The position numbers and the translations under genes were made by a program. From positions 1 through 64,000 of the forward strand of contig NZ_JAKVIM010000002.1 in assembly GCF_022601715.1 (NCBI RefSeq): DNA of 64,000 nt. The letters run 5' to 3'. The number at the start of each line of letters is the position of its first letter. Position 1 is the stretch's first letter. The DNA comes from Acinetobacter zhairuonensis (GTDB taxonomy: Bacteria > Pseudomonadota > Gammaproteobacteria > Pseudomonadales > Moraxellaceae). The notes under the pieces were generated by a model. It had not been told where the DNA came from. It ran no database searches and worked only from the letters and a program-made list of their open reading frames with translations. This document shows positions 36,610-46,602 of the stretch, piece after piece.

Positions 36610-37485
36610 ATGAAAAAGCTATTTAGCGTTTTATTGAGTGCATCTGTATTAACACTCAGTGCTTGCAGCAAACAGGAAGCTCCTGCTACTGAAGCAAAAA
36701 CCGATACAACAACAACGACAGAGCAAACTGTTGTTATGGCATCAACAGGTTCTGATGCTGATATCTGGCGTTATATTGCAACCCTACCTGAAACTAAACA
36801 GGCGGGTATTAAGCTTGAAGTTAAAAACTTTACCGACTACGTTGCAATGAACACTGCTGTAGCCAACAAAGAAATTGACATCAATGCCTTCCAGTCTTAT
36901 GCCTACCTTGTAGCATTCAATGCCAACAACAAAGACAAGATTGCGCCAGTTTCGACCACTTACCTTGAGCCAATGGGTATTTACTCAAGCAAAGTAAAAA
37001 AATTGGATGAGTTCCAGAATGGTGCAACTATTGCCATTCCTAATGATGGTGCGAACGAATCACGCGCATTGTTATTACTTCAATCTGCTGGCTTAGTAAA
37101 ATTAAAAGCTGGTTTTGATGATGTAAAAGGCACACCTGCTGACATCACTGAAAATAGCAAGCAACTTGTGATCAAACCAATTCAAATGGCAACTGCAGTT
37201 CGCGTGAAAGATGAAGTTGATGCAATTGTATTGGGCAACACTTTAGCAATGGAAGGTGGTTTAAACGTATTGAAAGATGCAGTTTTCTACGAACCAGTAG
37301 ACCAAACTACGAAAATGAATGTTAACGTTTTAGCGGTAGCAGAATCACGTAAAGATGACCCGATCTTGAAAAAAGTGGGTGAGCTTTACCACACTAAAGC
37401 TGTAGAACAATATGTTCAACAACATTTTGGTGGCACTAAAATTGATGTAAACAAACCTGTTAGCTATCTTACCGAAAGCAAATAG
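36610..37485 (+). CDS. metQ: Methionine-binding lipoprotein MetQ
   Basis: 291 residues. Signal peptide with lipobox (LTLSAC, Cys about 20) and a Thr-rich linker. The NlpA/MetQ fold follows: GIKLEVKNFTDYVAMNTAVANKEIDINAFQ is the family's ligand-site region, with VSTTYLEPMGIYSSKVK after it. It delivers D- or L-methionine to the MetNI transporter encoded just downstream. Here metQ precedes metN and metI, and a terminator separates metQ from metN, which should give an excess of binding protein. Confidence 0.92.
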   Translation: MKKLFSVLLSASVLTLSACSKQEAPATEAKTDTTTTTEQTVVMASTGSDADIWRYIATLPETKQAGIKLEVKNFTDYVAMNTAVANKEIDINAFQSYAYLVAFNANNKDKIAPVSTTYLEPMGIYSSKVKKLDEFQNGATIAIPNDGANESRALLLLQSAGLVKLKAGFDDVKGTPADITENSKQLVIKPIQMATAVRVKDEVDAIVLGNTLAMEGGLNVLKDAVFYEPVDQTTKMNVNVLAVAESRKDDPILKKVGELYHTKAVEQYVQQHFGGTKIDVNKPVSYLTESK

Positions 37486-37503
37486 TAATATAATGCTGCA
37501 AAC

Positions 37504-37534
37504 AAAACAGGCAAAGTGACTTTGCCTGTTTTTT
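37504..37534 (+). terminator. Attenuating terminator between metQ and metN
   Basis: A perfect 10-bp stem ACAGGCAAAG / CTTTGCCTGT with a 3-nt loop and six Ts, located inside the operon, probably lowering metNI expression relative to metQ. Confidence 0.85.
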
Positions 37535-37557
37535 CATTTTGTACAGTTTTTGACGCT

Positions 37558-38583
37558 ATGATTGAATTTAAAGACATTTCAAAACACTACGAGCTCAAGG
37601 GTCAAACCATACGTGCTCTGGATAACATTAACCTGACTATTCCAGATGGCAGTATTTTTGGCATTATTGGCTATAGTGGTGCAGGTAAAAGTACCTTAAT
37701 CCGTCTGATTAATTTGCTTGAACGTCCGACGCAAGGTCAGGTCATTATTCGTGACACCGACTTCACTGCTTTGGATGCACGCTCATTACGTCAAGAACGT
37801 GCAAATATAGGCATGATTTTCCAGCACTTCAACTTGCTACAAACCAAAACGGTTGCGGCAAATATTGAAATGCCACTGAAGCTGTTGGGCTTTTCCAAAG
37901 CTGAACGCGAAAAGCGCCTGAATGAACTGCTTGATTTCATCGACCTGAAGCATAAAAAAGATGCCTTCCCAGATGAACTTTCAGGTGGTCAAAAACAGCG
38001 TGTGGGTATTGCACGTGCCTTGGCGAATCATCCTAAAATTTTACTCTGTGATGAAGCGACATCTGCTCTTGATCCGCAAACCACCAAATCAGTTTTAGCC
38101 CTGCTCAAAAAGATCAATCAAGAACAAGGCATTACCATTGTCATGGTGACCCATGAAATGGATGTGATTGAGTCGGTCTGTGATTATGTAGCGGTGATGG
38201 AACAAGGCAAGGTGATTGAAACGGGTCCTACCCTTGATATTTTCAGTCAACCTCAGCATCCGACCACCAAAAACTTCATTCAAACTGTTTTACAGCAGCA
38301 ATTGCCGATTAATATTCTGAAAAATTTAGAAAATCAAAATCAGCACAGTATTTATAGTCTGCAATTCTTAGGGACTTCTGCACAAGAAACTGTGGTGCAA
38401 GCTGCGATTAAACAATTTGATATCAGTTTGAATATCTTGTTCGCCAACATGACTGAAATTAATGGTTCAGTGATTGGACAAATGTTTATTCAATTATTGG
38501 GTGATCCAAACATCATTCAAGACGCGATTGCTTTCTTTGAACAGCACGGCGTGAAAGTTGAACAATCTGGAGTCTGCGAATGA
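37558..38583 (+). CDS. metN: Methionine ABC transporter ATP-binding protein
   Basis: 341 residues from ATG 37558; a GTG at 37516 would start inside the terminator. Walker A GYSGAGKST, signature LSGGQKQRVGIARAL, Walker B ILLCDEATSALD. The C-terminal NIL regulatory domain (about 265-340; TEINGSVIGQMFIQLLGD) binds methionine and inhibits transport. The stop overlaps the metI start (ATGA). Confidence 0.95.
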   Translation: MIEFKDISKHYELKGQTIRALDNINLTIPDGSIFGIIGYSGAGKSTLIRLINLLERPTQGQVIIRDTDFTALDARSLRQERANIGMIFQHFNLLQTKTVAANIEMPLKLLGFSKAEREKRLNELLDFIDLKHKKDAFPDELSGGQKQRVGIARALANHPKILLCDEATSALDPQTTKSVLALLKKINQEQGITIVMVTHEMDVIESVCDYVAVMEQGKVIETGPTLDIFSQPQHPTTKNFIQTVLQQQLPINILKNLENQNQHSIYSLQFLGTSAQETVVQAAIKQFDISLNILFANMTEINGSVIGQMFIQLLGDPNIIQDAIAFFEQHGVKVEQSGVCE

Positions 38584-39275
38584 GAGATTTAATCGTACAA
38601 TGGCTTACAGATCTTACAGCGCCTTTCTGGCATAGCTCGCTCAGCATTGACCAATTTGTTACAGCCATGCAAGAAACCTTTCACATGGTGTTTTTTGCGA
38701 TGTTGTTTGGTTCGATTTGGGGCTTTATTCAAGCTATTACCTTATTAGTAACACGCCCAGATGGTATTTTGCCAAATAAATTGGTTTACCATGTGCTCAA
38801 TCCGATTGTGAATGCCCTGCGCTCACTGCCTTTTATTATTTTACTGATTGCCGTTATTCCACTGACCAAATTTATTGTGGGAACCTCAATTGGGACTTGG
38901 GCAGCGATTGTTCCTCTTACTATTTACGTGGGTCCATATATTGGTCGTCTGATTGAAACTTCGTTACTTGAAGTGAATGAAGGAATTATTGAATCTGCAC
39001 AAGCGATGGGTGCAAGTCCTTGGCAAATCATTTTCAAGTTTATTGTGCCTGAAGCACGTAGCTCACTGATTCTGAATCTAACCACTGCAACCATTAGCCT
39101 GATTGGTGCAACTGCAATGGCGGGTGCTGTCGGTGCAGGCGGTATTGGTGACCTAGCAATTTCTTATGGTTACCAACGTTTTGACACCAGTGTCGTTATC
39201 CTGACTGTGATTGTACTGTTGATTTTAGTACAGTTAGTCCAAAGCCTAGGTGACTGGTTGTCCCGCTTAAGATAA
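38580..39275 (+). CDS. metI: Methionine ABC transporter permease
   Basis: 231 residues and five membrane helices. The EAA loop EAQ-like ESAQAMGASPWQIIFKFIVPEARSSL contacts MetN. NALRSLPFIILLIAVIPLTKFIVG and GAVGAGGIGDLAISYGYQRF match MetI closely. It starts within the metN stop codon. The gene ends in a terminator at 39287-39315. Confidence 0.95.
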   Translation: MRDLIVQWLTDLTAPFWHSSLSIDQFVTAMQETFHMVFFAMLFGSIWGFIQAITLLVTRPDGILPNKLVYHVLNPIVNALRSLPFIILLIAVIPLTKFIVGTSIGTWAAIVPLTIYVGPYIGRLIETSLLEVNEGIIESAQAMGASPWQIIFKFIVPEARSSLILNLTTATISLIGATAMAGAVGAGGIGDLAISYGYQRFDTSVVILTVIVLLILVQLVQSLGDWLSRLR

Positions 39276-39286
39276 GCAGAATTTTT

Positions 39287-39315
39287 AAAAGCTCCCTGAA
39301 TGGGGGCTTTTTTTA
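39287..39315 (+). terminator. Terminator after metI
   Basis: AAAAGCTCCC / GGGGGCTTTTTTT hairpin with a short loop. Confidence 0.82.
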
Positions 39316-39367
39316 TGTCTAAATTTTATATACTGAACATCACAACAAAGCTGAACAATAGACTTTC

Positions 39368-39997
39368 ATGAAAATAAACACGATATTAATAAGCCTCTGC
39401 TCTGTTTCATTTTTAGGCTACGCACATGCTGCGGAATACGACTATGTCACCAGTGTTAAGGTGAATCAGATCGAGCTGAATGCTGCGGTATCGGCAGATC
39501 AAGTCAGTCAATTGATGAAAACTGAGAATAGCAAGACCCTTAAAGTCTATTCAGAATGTACGGGAAATTATGAATACAGCCAAAATCCCACACCCAATAG
39601 AACCTTAACATTTGAAATTTTTGCTGAAGATAATCCTCAAATCAAAAATGAACAATTTTATCAAAATAAATCCACTTTCAAGCAATTGGGGCAAACTCAA
39701 GGTCGTGTCTGGCTGAGTTGGAACAATACCAAAGACATGAGTGAGAAAATTGTTGCTAACAATATTCAAATCACACAGCACTATACATTGCAGCAATTTA
39801 AACAAGATTTTAAACACAGTGCACAAACCATAAGTCCTTCAGGAGAAGCACAAGTTCTTATTTTAGAAAAAGATCAAGCCAAAGAATTCCAGAAGCATCC
39901 ACAAGATTTTAGCCCACCCTATACCGCATATCTCAATTTCGGTTTTAAAAATGGGAAACTAACACAATTTGCCATTCAACAAGCACTTGCTTGTTAA
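39368..39997 (+). CDS. Secreted protein of unknown function
   Basis: 209 residues with a signal peptide (INTILISLCSVSFLGYAHA, cut after AHA near residue 22). The mature part is beta-rich and has one Cys pair (SECTGNY near 58 and the final Cys). I do not recognise a family. It stands alone between metI and dnaE. Confidence 0.72.
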   Translation: MKINTILISLCSVSFLGYAHAAEYDYVTSVKVNQIELNAAVSADQVSQLMKTENSKTLKVYSECTGNYEYSQNPTPNRTLTFEIFAEDNPQIKNEQFYQNKSTFKQLGQTQGRVWLSWNNTKDMSEKIVANNIQITQHYTLQQFKQDFKHSAQTISPSGEAQVLILEKDQAKEFQKHPQDFSPPYTAYLNFGFKNGKLTQFAIQQALAC

Positions 39998-40184
39998 AAG
40001 CCCATCAACTCGTCCGCCCTTTTTTCAATCAATGTAGAAATGGCGGGCTAGTTTGGATAAGTCAAAATAAAATCAACTTACAGAAGCCTTTAGGCTATTA
40101 AAACTTAACCAATTCATTTCAATTAAACTCAGAATAAGCGCAGAGCATGCTAAACTATTGAGTGGTTTTCGCTGGGACTCATTT

Positions 40185-43100
40185 ATGCACTTTGTTCATC
40201 TTGGTATTCATACCGAATTTTCAATTACTGAATCTATCGTTCGGATACCTGATCTAATTAAAGCTGCGATAAATGATGAAATGCCAGCTTTAGCTTTGAC
40301 TGACTTGTCAAACCTGCACGCAGCTGTCAAATTTTACGGTTCCTGCCAGTCGAAAGGCATTAAACCGATTTTAGGTTCAGTCATACGACTTAATGATGCC
40401 GAACATCGCGTGACCTTATTGGCGATGACCAATAAGGGTTGGCGTGGGCTGACGGAAATTGTTTCCCGCGGCTTTATTGAAGGTCAGCAACTGGATATCC
40501 CTTGCGTACAAAAAGACTGGGTGCTCGAACAGCATGATGACATTATTGCCTTATTGGGCATGCAAAGTGATGTCGGTAAAATGCTCTGCTCATCTAATCC
40601 GCAAAAAGCGGAACCTCTACTCGAGCAGTGGATCGAAAAATTTGGGAATCGTGTTTACCTGTCATTAACCCGAACTGATCGCCCATTTGAAGAAGATTAC
40701 ATTGTAGAAGCGGTCAAACTCGCTAAAAAATATAATATTGGTGTTGTGGCACACAATGATGTGCACTTTATTACCCGTGAAGATTTTGATGCGCATGAGG
40801 CACGCGTCTGTATTGCCGATGGATACGTTTTGGGAGATAGCCGTCGTCCAAAACCTTATAGCCCAGAGCAATATTTCAAAACCGCTGAGGAAATGACTGA
40901 ACTGTTTTCAGACCTTCCGACTGCTATTGAAAACAGCTACCACATTGCACGACGTTGTAATGTCACCCTGCAACTTGGGAAATACTTCCTTCCCGACTAT
41001 CCAATTCCTGAAGGTCATACCATTGATACCTTCTTTGAGCATTTATCCAAAGAAGGTCTGGAAGAACGCCTGAACCACTTATACCCAGTAGAACAACGTG
41101 GCGATGACTGGGCTGAAATCCGCAAACCTTATGATGACCGTATTACTTACGAAATTAACATCATTAACTCGATGGGGTTCCCTGGTTACTTTCTCATCGT
41201 CATGGACTTCATTCAATGGTCGAAAAATAACGGCGTACCAGTCGGACCTGGACGTGGTTCAGGTGCAGGCTCATTGGTCGCGTACAGTTTAAAAATTACC
41301 GACCTAGACCCACTCCGTTATGACCTGCTGTTTGAACGTTTCTTGAACCCAGAACGTGTTTCCATGCCCGACTTTGACGTCGACTTCTGTATTGCAGGGC
41401 GCGATAAAGTTATTGATTATGTGGCACGCAACTATGGACGTGATGCGGTTTCCCAGATTGCGACTTTCGGAACCATGGCAGCAAAAGGTGCTATTCGTGA
41501 CGTTGCTCGTGTCTTGGGTAAATCTTATGGCTTAGCCGACCGTATTTCTAAAATGATTCCGACCAAACCTTTAGGTTTGTCGTTAGAAGAATCGATTGAA
41601 GCTGAACCACAGCTCAAAGACATTGTCACCAACCCATCCAACCCAGACAATGATGATGCCTCAGAAATTTGGGAAATGGCACTCAAGTTAGAAGGGATTA
41701 CTCGTAATACAGGTAAACATGCGGGTGGTGTGGTGATTGCACCAACCAAAATTACCGACTTCTCTGCGGTCATTTGCGATGCCGATGGTACAGGTCGTGT
41801 GGCGCAATACGATAAAGACGATGTCGAAGCCGCAGGACTGGTCAAATTCGACTTCTTGGGTCTACGTAACTTAACCGTGATTGAAGATGCGGTTCAGAAC
41901 ATCAATAAGCATTATCCATCTGAGATACCACTGGATATTGTCAACATCCCATTGGATGATAAAGACGCTTACTTGGTTTTCGCAAATGCCAATACCACTG
42001 CGGTCTTCCAGTTTGAATCCGTCGGCATGAAAAAAATGCTCAAAGAAGCTCGTCCGAGCAAATTTGAGGAAATTATTGCCTTCGTATCTTTATATCGTCC
42101 TGGTCCAATGGATCTGATTCCTGACTTTATTCACCGTATGCATGGCGGCGAATTTGAGTACTTGCATCCTTTACTTGAAGGTGTACTCGAACCCACCTAC
42201 GGTATTATGGTTTATCAAGAACAGGTGATGCAGGCTGCACAGTATTGTGCGGGTTATACCCTCGGTGGTGCGGACTTACTGCGTCGTGCCATGGGTAAAA
42301 AGAAACCTGAAGAAATGGTAAAACAGCGCCAGATCTTTATTGAAGGTGCTGCGAAAAAAGACATTGATGAAGCCACTGCCAACCATATCTTCGACTATAT
42401 GGAAAAGTTTGCAGGTTATGGTTTTAACAAATCGCATGCAGCAGCCTATGCACTGGTTGCTTATCAAACCGCATGGTTAAAAGCCCACTATCCTGCAGAA
42501 TTCTTATCGGCAGTAATGTCTTCGGAAATGCAGAACACCGACAACGTGGTGTTCCTGATCGATGACTGCCGTAATAATAACTTAGATGTGTTACCACCAT
42601 CCGTGAATATGTCGCTGTATCAATTCCATGCGACAGATGAAAAAACCATTGTCTATGGTTTAGGTGCCATTAAAGGCGTAGGCGAACAAGCAATGCAGTC
42701 GGTGATTGACTCACGCCTGCAAGATGGTCCGTATAAAGACTTGTTTGATTTCTGCCATCGTATTGATTTAAAGAAAATCAACAAGCGCACCCTTGAAGCC
42801 TTGATTCGTGCAGGTGCGTTAGATTGTCTAGGCATTGAACGTTCAAGCTTGATGGCGCAGTTGCCTGAAGCAGTGCAAGCAGCCGAACAAGCACGCAGCA
42901 ACCGTGAAACCGGCATCATGGATTTATTTGGTGAGGTTGAGGAAGTACAACGTAAGCCAGCTAAACCCGTAAAACCATGGTCAGATGAAGTGCGCTTGAA
43001 GGGTGAGAAAGACACCTTAGGCTTGTATTTAACAGGTCACCCGATTGATGTGTATCGTCCAGAATTAAAGTCGTTTATTCCTGCAAAAATTAGTGAATTG

Positions 43101-43754
43101 ACGCCAACCCGTCGTGGTGTAACCACCGTTTTTGCTGGATTGGTGGTCGATGTAGCCAACTTCCCGAATCGTGTGATGATTACGTTGGATGATGGGACAG
43201 CACGAATTGAAGTCTCTGCCAATCACGAACGTTTTCAACGCTTTAAAGACATCATTGTGAATGAGCACGTGGTGGTGATTGAAGGTGAAATTTACGAGCG
43301 CGAGGGTTTTGACCGTCCAATGGGACGCTTAACCAAAGCCTTTACCTTAAATGAAATCCGCCAAAAACGTGCCAACAGTATCCAGATCAAGTTGCAAGCT
43401 GAACATTTAAATAAAACCTTAAGTCAGGATCTGCAAAAGATCTTGCTGCCATATTGTAATGTCGATTTATGCAATCACATCCCTATGTTGTTGCAACTGG
43501 ATTATGCCTACGCCACTGCCGATTTACATTTAGGCATGCAATGGAAAGTTGCACCTTTGGATGAACTACTGTGTAAATTACGTGATTATTTTGGTAAAGA
43601 AGCCATTTATATTGAATATCAGGTCAAGTCGAAAGCAGCTAAAGCAGTCAGTTACGAACAAGCTAAACCTGCACAAATACCCCCTCCACCTGCCGACTTG
43701 AGCATGGATGAGGCAATGGATTTATATCAAGCTGAAGCAAACCAATACTCTTAA
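40185..43754 (+). CDS. dnaE: DNA polymerase III alpha subunit
   Basis: 1189 residues from ATG 40185. The N-terminal PHP domain begins FVHLGIHTEFSITESIVRIPDL. The palm has the catalytic aspartates in SMPDFDVDFC, with PVGPGRGSGAGSLVAYSL before and IATFGTMAAKGAIRDVARV after. A helix-hairpin-helix region and an OB fold (TTVFAGLVVDVANF) lie near the C-terminus. Replicative polymerase of the chromosome. The C-terminus (PPPPADLSMDEAMDLYQ) is variable in the family. The next gene starts 41 bp later. Confidence 0.97.
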   Translation: MHFVHLGIHTEFSITESIVRIPDLIKAAINDEMPALALTDLSNLHAAVKFYGSCQSKGIKPILGSVIRLNDAEHRVTLLAMTNKGWRGLTEIVSRGFIEGQQLDIPCVQKDWVLEQHDDIIALLGMQSDVGKMLCSSNPQKAEPLLEQWIEKFGNRVYLSLTRTDRPFEEDYIVEAVKLAKKYNIGVVAHNDVHFITREDFDAHEARVCIADGYVLGDSRRPKPYSPEQYFKTAEEMTELFSDLPTAIENSYHIARRCNVTLQLGKYFLPDYPIPEGHTIDTFFEHLSKEGLEERLNHLYPVEQRGDDWAEIRKPYDDRITYEINIINSMGFPGYFLIVMDFIQWSKNNGVPVGPGRGSGAGSLVAYSLKITDLDPLRYDLLFERFLNPERVSMPDFDVDFCIAGRDKVIDYVARNYGRDAVSQIATFGTMAAKGAIRDVARVLGKSYGLADRISKMIPTKPLGLSLEESIEAEPQLKDIVTNPSNPDNDDASEIWEMALKLEGITRNTGKHAGGVVIAPTKITDFSAVICDADGTGRVAQYDKDDVEAAGLVKFDFLGLRNLTVIEDAVQNINKHYPSEIPLDIVNIPLDDKDAYLVFANANTTAVFQFESVGMKKMLKEARPSKFEEIIAFVSLYRPGPMDLIPDFIHRMHGGEFEYLHPLLEGVLEPTYGIMVYQEQVMQAAQYCAGYTLGGADLLRRAMGKKKPEEMVKQRQIFIEGAAKKDIDEATANHIFDYMEKFAGYGFNKSHAAAYALVAYQTAWLKAHYPAEFLSAVMSSEMQNTDNVVFLIDDCRNNNLDVLPPSVNMSLYQFHATDEKTIVYGLGAIKGVGEQAMQSVIDSRLQDGPYKDLFDFCHRIDLKKINKRTLEALIRAGALDCLGIERSSLMAQLPEAVQAAEQARSNRETGIMDLFGEVEEVQRKPAKPVKPWSDEVRLKGEKDTLGLYLTGHPIDVYRPELKSFIPAKISELTPTRRGVTTVFAGLVVDVANFPNRVMITLDDGTARIEVSANHERFQRFKDIIVNEHVVVIEGEIYEREGFDRPMGRLTKAFTLNEIRQKRANSIQIKLQAEHLNKTLSQDLQKILLPYCNVDLCNHIPMLLQLDYAYATADLHLGMQWKVAPLDELLCKLRDYFGKEAIYIEYQVKSKAAKAVSYEQAKPAQIPPPPADLSMDEAMDLYQAEANQYS

Positions 43755-43795
43755 AGATTAAGGTCTCTCAGCGATTTAACAAAATTGGAAATGCG

Positions 43796-44650
43796 ATGAA
43801 TCAATTTGATAATACTGCCGTTGCAGCACATCTTTCCCATGTACGTATTGTCATGGTAAATACCACCCTGCCTGCCAATATTGGTAGTGCACTGCGAGCC
43901 ATGAAAACCATGGGACTCAGCCAATTGGTGCTGGTCGCACCAAAAACATATCCGCATCCTGATATTGATGCACTCGCGGCTGGTGCAATAGACCTGATTC
44001 CACAGATTAAAATTGTGGATACGCTAGAACAAGCCATCCAAGACTGTCATATTGTGTTTGGTACCAGTGCACGTAGCCGTACCATACCTTGGCCGTTACT
44101 CGATGCACGACCTGCGGCTGAAATGTCACTCAAAGCCGTGGTTACTCAGCAACAAAATATTGCCGTAGTTTTTGGTCGTGAAGACCGCGGGTTAACCAAT
44201 GAAGAACTGGCTTTAGCAAACTACCATGTCACGATTCCAGTCAATACCGATTATGGCGTGTTAAATGTCGCGCAAGCCATTCAAGTGATTTGTTATGAAA
44301 TGCGTATGGCTGCACTGGCACTTGTGGAAAAAACTGAAGATCCTGAAGCAACCATGCCAGTCACGGAAACAGCTCAAATGCATTGGGATGAACCATTGGT
44401 GACGCATGATCAGATGCAACAGTTTTATCCGCATTTAGAGAAAATGCTTGAAGATATTGATTTTTTAGATCCAAATAATCCAAGATTATTGCCTTTACGC
44501 TTGCGTCGCTTATTTGGGCGTATACAATTAGATAAAATGGAATACCATTTACTACGCGGCATTTTTAGCCGTGTACAAGCCTTGAATAAAGGGACATGGA
44601 AACCATCTACACCTAAGACCCAAGACAAAGAGGATCCGTCTGATGCTTAA
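43796..44650 (+). CDS. trmJ: tRNA (cytidine/uridine-2'-O-)-methyltransferase TrmJ
   Basis: 284 residues. SPOUT fold with [31 protein letters not shown] at the N-terminus, [14 protein letters not shown] (motif 2) and [22 protein letters not shown] (motif 3, knot). It methylates position 32 of tRNA. The C-terminal extension ([18 protein letters not shown]) is typical of gammaproteobacterial TrmJ. It overlaps cysE by 8 bp, so the two are coupled. Confidence 0.93.
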   Translation: MNQFDNTAVAAHLSHVRIVMVNTTLPANIGSALRAMKTMGLSQLVLVAPKTYPHPDIDALAAGAIDLIPQIKIVDTLEQAIQDCHIVFGTSARSRTIPWPLLDARPAAEMSLKAVVTQQQNIAVVFGREDRGLTNEELALANYHVTIPVNTDYGVLNVAQAIQVICYEMRMAALALVEKTEDPEATMPVTETAQMHWDEPLVTHDQMQQFYPHLEKMLEDIDFLDPNNPRLLPLRLRRLFGRIQLDKMEYHLLRGIFSRVQALNKGTWKPSTPKTQDKEDPSDA

Positions 44651-45452
44651 ACAGCTCAAAGAGGATATACAAGCTGTCTTCGCGCGCGATCCCGCTGCTC
44701 GAAACACTTTAGAAGTTTTAACGACCTACCCAGGCATTCATGCCTTAATCATGCACCGTATGGCACATGAGTTATGGAAGAAAGACTGTAAAGGTTCTGC
44801 GCGACTGCTTTCCTCATTTAGCCGTTTTGCAACAGGGATTGAAATTCACCCTGGTGCAAAAATCGGTCGCCGCTTTTTTATCGACCATGGCATGGGTGTG
44901 GTGATTGGTGAAACTGCTGAAATTGGTGATGATGTTACCCTCTATCATGGTGTTACGCTTGGTGGAACCACGTGGAATAAAGGCAAGCGCCACCCTACGC
45001 TTGAAGATGGCGTAATTGTCGGTGCAGGGGCGAAAATTTTAGGACCGTTTACTGTAGGTAAAGGTGCTAAAGTCGGCTCAAATGCCGTAGTGACCAAAGC
45101 GGTACCTGACGGCACCACTGCGGTTGGTAATCCTGCACGCTACATCAGCAAAGACCGTCCAAAAGATGAAGATGAAGCACGTCGTCGTGACTATGCAGAA
45201 AGTATCGGCTTTCAAGCCTATGCAGCTACACAAGATCAATCTGATCCAATGCTGGAAGGAATGCGTGTTTTACTAGATCGTATTCAGAATAATGAAAAAC
45301 GTATGAACACGTTGTGCCAGCGTTTATCCTTACTCGATCCAACTTTTAAAAAGCAGCAATTGAAGGAACAGCCGTATAGCGAAGAAGAATTAAAAATTAT
45401 TGAAGACGTACGCCGCGAATGCGAGGCACAAAGTAGTCAATCAAATCCATAA
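44643..45452 (+). CDS. cysE: Serine O-acetyltransferase
   Basis: 269 residues of the short EpsC/SrpH-like class. The left-handed beta helix has [44 protein letters not shown] split around the active His (DHG). The C-terminal [10 protein letters not shown] is followed by an extra 80-residue helical tail containing [18 protein letters not shown]. It makes O-acetylserine for cysteine synthesis. The last residues do not end in the Ile that inserts into cysteine synthase, so complex formation is uncertain. An overlap with trmJ is also found in relatives. Confidence 0.92.
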   Translation: MLKQLKEDIQAVFARDPAARNTLEVLTTYPGIHALIMHRMAHELWKKDCKGSARLLSSFSRFATGIEIHPGAKIGRRFFIDHGMGVVIGETAEIGDDVTLYHGVTLGGTTWNKGKRHPTLEDGVIVGAGAKILGPFTVGKGAKVGSNAVVTKAVPDGTTAVGNPARYISKDRPKDEDEARRRDYAESIGFQAYAATQDQSDPMLEGMRVLLDRIQNNEKRMNTLCQRLSLLDPTFKKQQLKEQPYSEEELKIIEDVRRECEAQSSQSNP

Positions 45453-45488
45453 CGACATAATTAAAAACCAACTGTAACACGCACTATA

Positions 45489-45536
45489 TTGCATGTTCGT
45501 CCGAGTTTTCTTAGACTGACGAACATGCAATTTTTT
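45489..45536 (+). terminator. Terminator after cysE
   Basis: A perfect 13-bp stem, TTGCATGTTCGTC (45489-45501) / GACGAACATGCAA (45518-45530), then TTTTTT. Confidence 0.88.
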
Positions 45537-45559
45537 ATTACTTTTAAAAGAAAGAATGG

Positions 45560-46483
45560 ATGAATACTATGACGTTAAAGCCTCTGGCAATTGCTCTAAT
45601 TGCCGCATCATTTCTAACGGCTTGTAGCACAACACCAACCAAAGATAAGAACTCTAAAGAACCAATTATTTTCACAGAACCAGATCTTACACCACCATTT
45701 TATGCACTAAACCCATTTAATTATTCTGCACCGCCTTCTTTTGAATTAGAACTACAACAGGCCGCTGCGCAACCTGTGACAAAAATGGTGGTGACCAATT
45801 CTGAAAATCCAAATGAAAAGATCACTTTAGACACCAATCGTTTGATTATTCCAACGGTGAATAATAATCAACGCAGCATGAAATATGCGGTACTGGCAGG
45901 TGAAAACGAAATTGATATCACTGATATTGACGAATTTTTGCAAATGGTGGAAGGCAAAGCCCGTCATTACCCACCTCGTTTTATTGAGCGTAAGGAACGT
46001 AAAGGTTTTGAAGCAAAATTAAAACTTGTGACGCAACAGCTGGACACACTTGCTGTGCGTGAAGATGCTTCTTTTGATATTTTAGTTCGTGCATTTAAAG
46101 CCAGTGTCATGGCACGTAACCTTGACTTGGGTTCTGTTTACACCACCAAATCACTCACTTATGCACAACGCATTTTGAAAATTAATCAAGATGACCCAGA
46201 AGCCAACTTCTGGTTCGGTTTTGGCTTGTCTGAAGGTGGTGGTCAACGTGAAGCCATTCCATATTTAGACAAAGCCATGAAAGCTGGTGTGCAAGAGGCG
46301 TATTTATCTGCTGCCAATAACTATATTGCGATGGAACAAAAGAAAAGTGCAATTCAGATTTTGAAGAACTATAAGCTTAAGTATCCGCAAGAAGGAGCTG
46401 TCGCTGATCGTTTAATTAGTGAAATTGAAACACAAGGTCGCTGGAACGTATGGCAGGTTTTAAATCCACCTAAAGTGCCATAA
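45560..46483 (+). CDS. Lipoprotein with TPR-like repeats, unknown function
   Basis: 307 residues (ATG 45560; ATG 45569 is equally possible). The signal peptide ends in the lipobox FLTACST (Cys about 22). A proline-rich region leads to helical repeats (about 180-300) such as YAQRILKINQDDPEANFWFGFGLSEGG and AIPYLDKAMKAGVQEAYLSAANNYIAMEQ, which look like TPRs. Probably outer-membrane anchored and periplasmic. It is followed by a terminator and then a second lipoprotein gene. Confidence 0.75.
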   Translation: MNTMTLKPLAIALIAASFLTACSTTPTKDKNSKEPIIFTEPDLTPPFYALNPFNYSAPPSFELELQQAAAQPVTKMVVTNSENPNEKITLDTNRLIIPTVNNNQRSMKYAVLAGENEIDITDIDEFLQMVEGKARHYPPRFIERKERKGFEAKLKLVTQQLDTLAVREDASFDILVRAFKASVMARNLDLGSVYTTKSLTYAQRILKINQDDPEANFWFGFGLSEGGGQREAIPYLDKAMKAGVQEAYLSAANNYIAMEQKKSAIQILKNYKLKYPQEGAVADRLISEIETQGRWNVWQVLNPPKVP

Positions 46484-46498
46484 TTGATTAAATCCGAT

Positions 46499-46530
46499 AA
46501 ATAGACCGTCTTGTACGGTCTATTTTTTTA
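46499..46530 (+). terminator. Terminator between the two lipoprotein genes
   Basis: AATAGACCGT / ACGGTCTATT hairpin with a 5-nt loop, followed by a T-tract. Confidence 0.85.
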
Positions 46531-46602
46531 ATGATTGAAAAAGCTGACAATTACCGTATGATTTAAAAAAATAGAAACAAAACATTATCTTTAGATCTCG
46601 CT

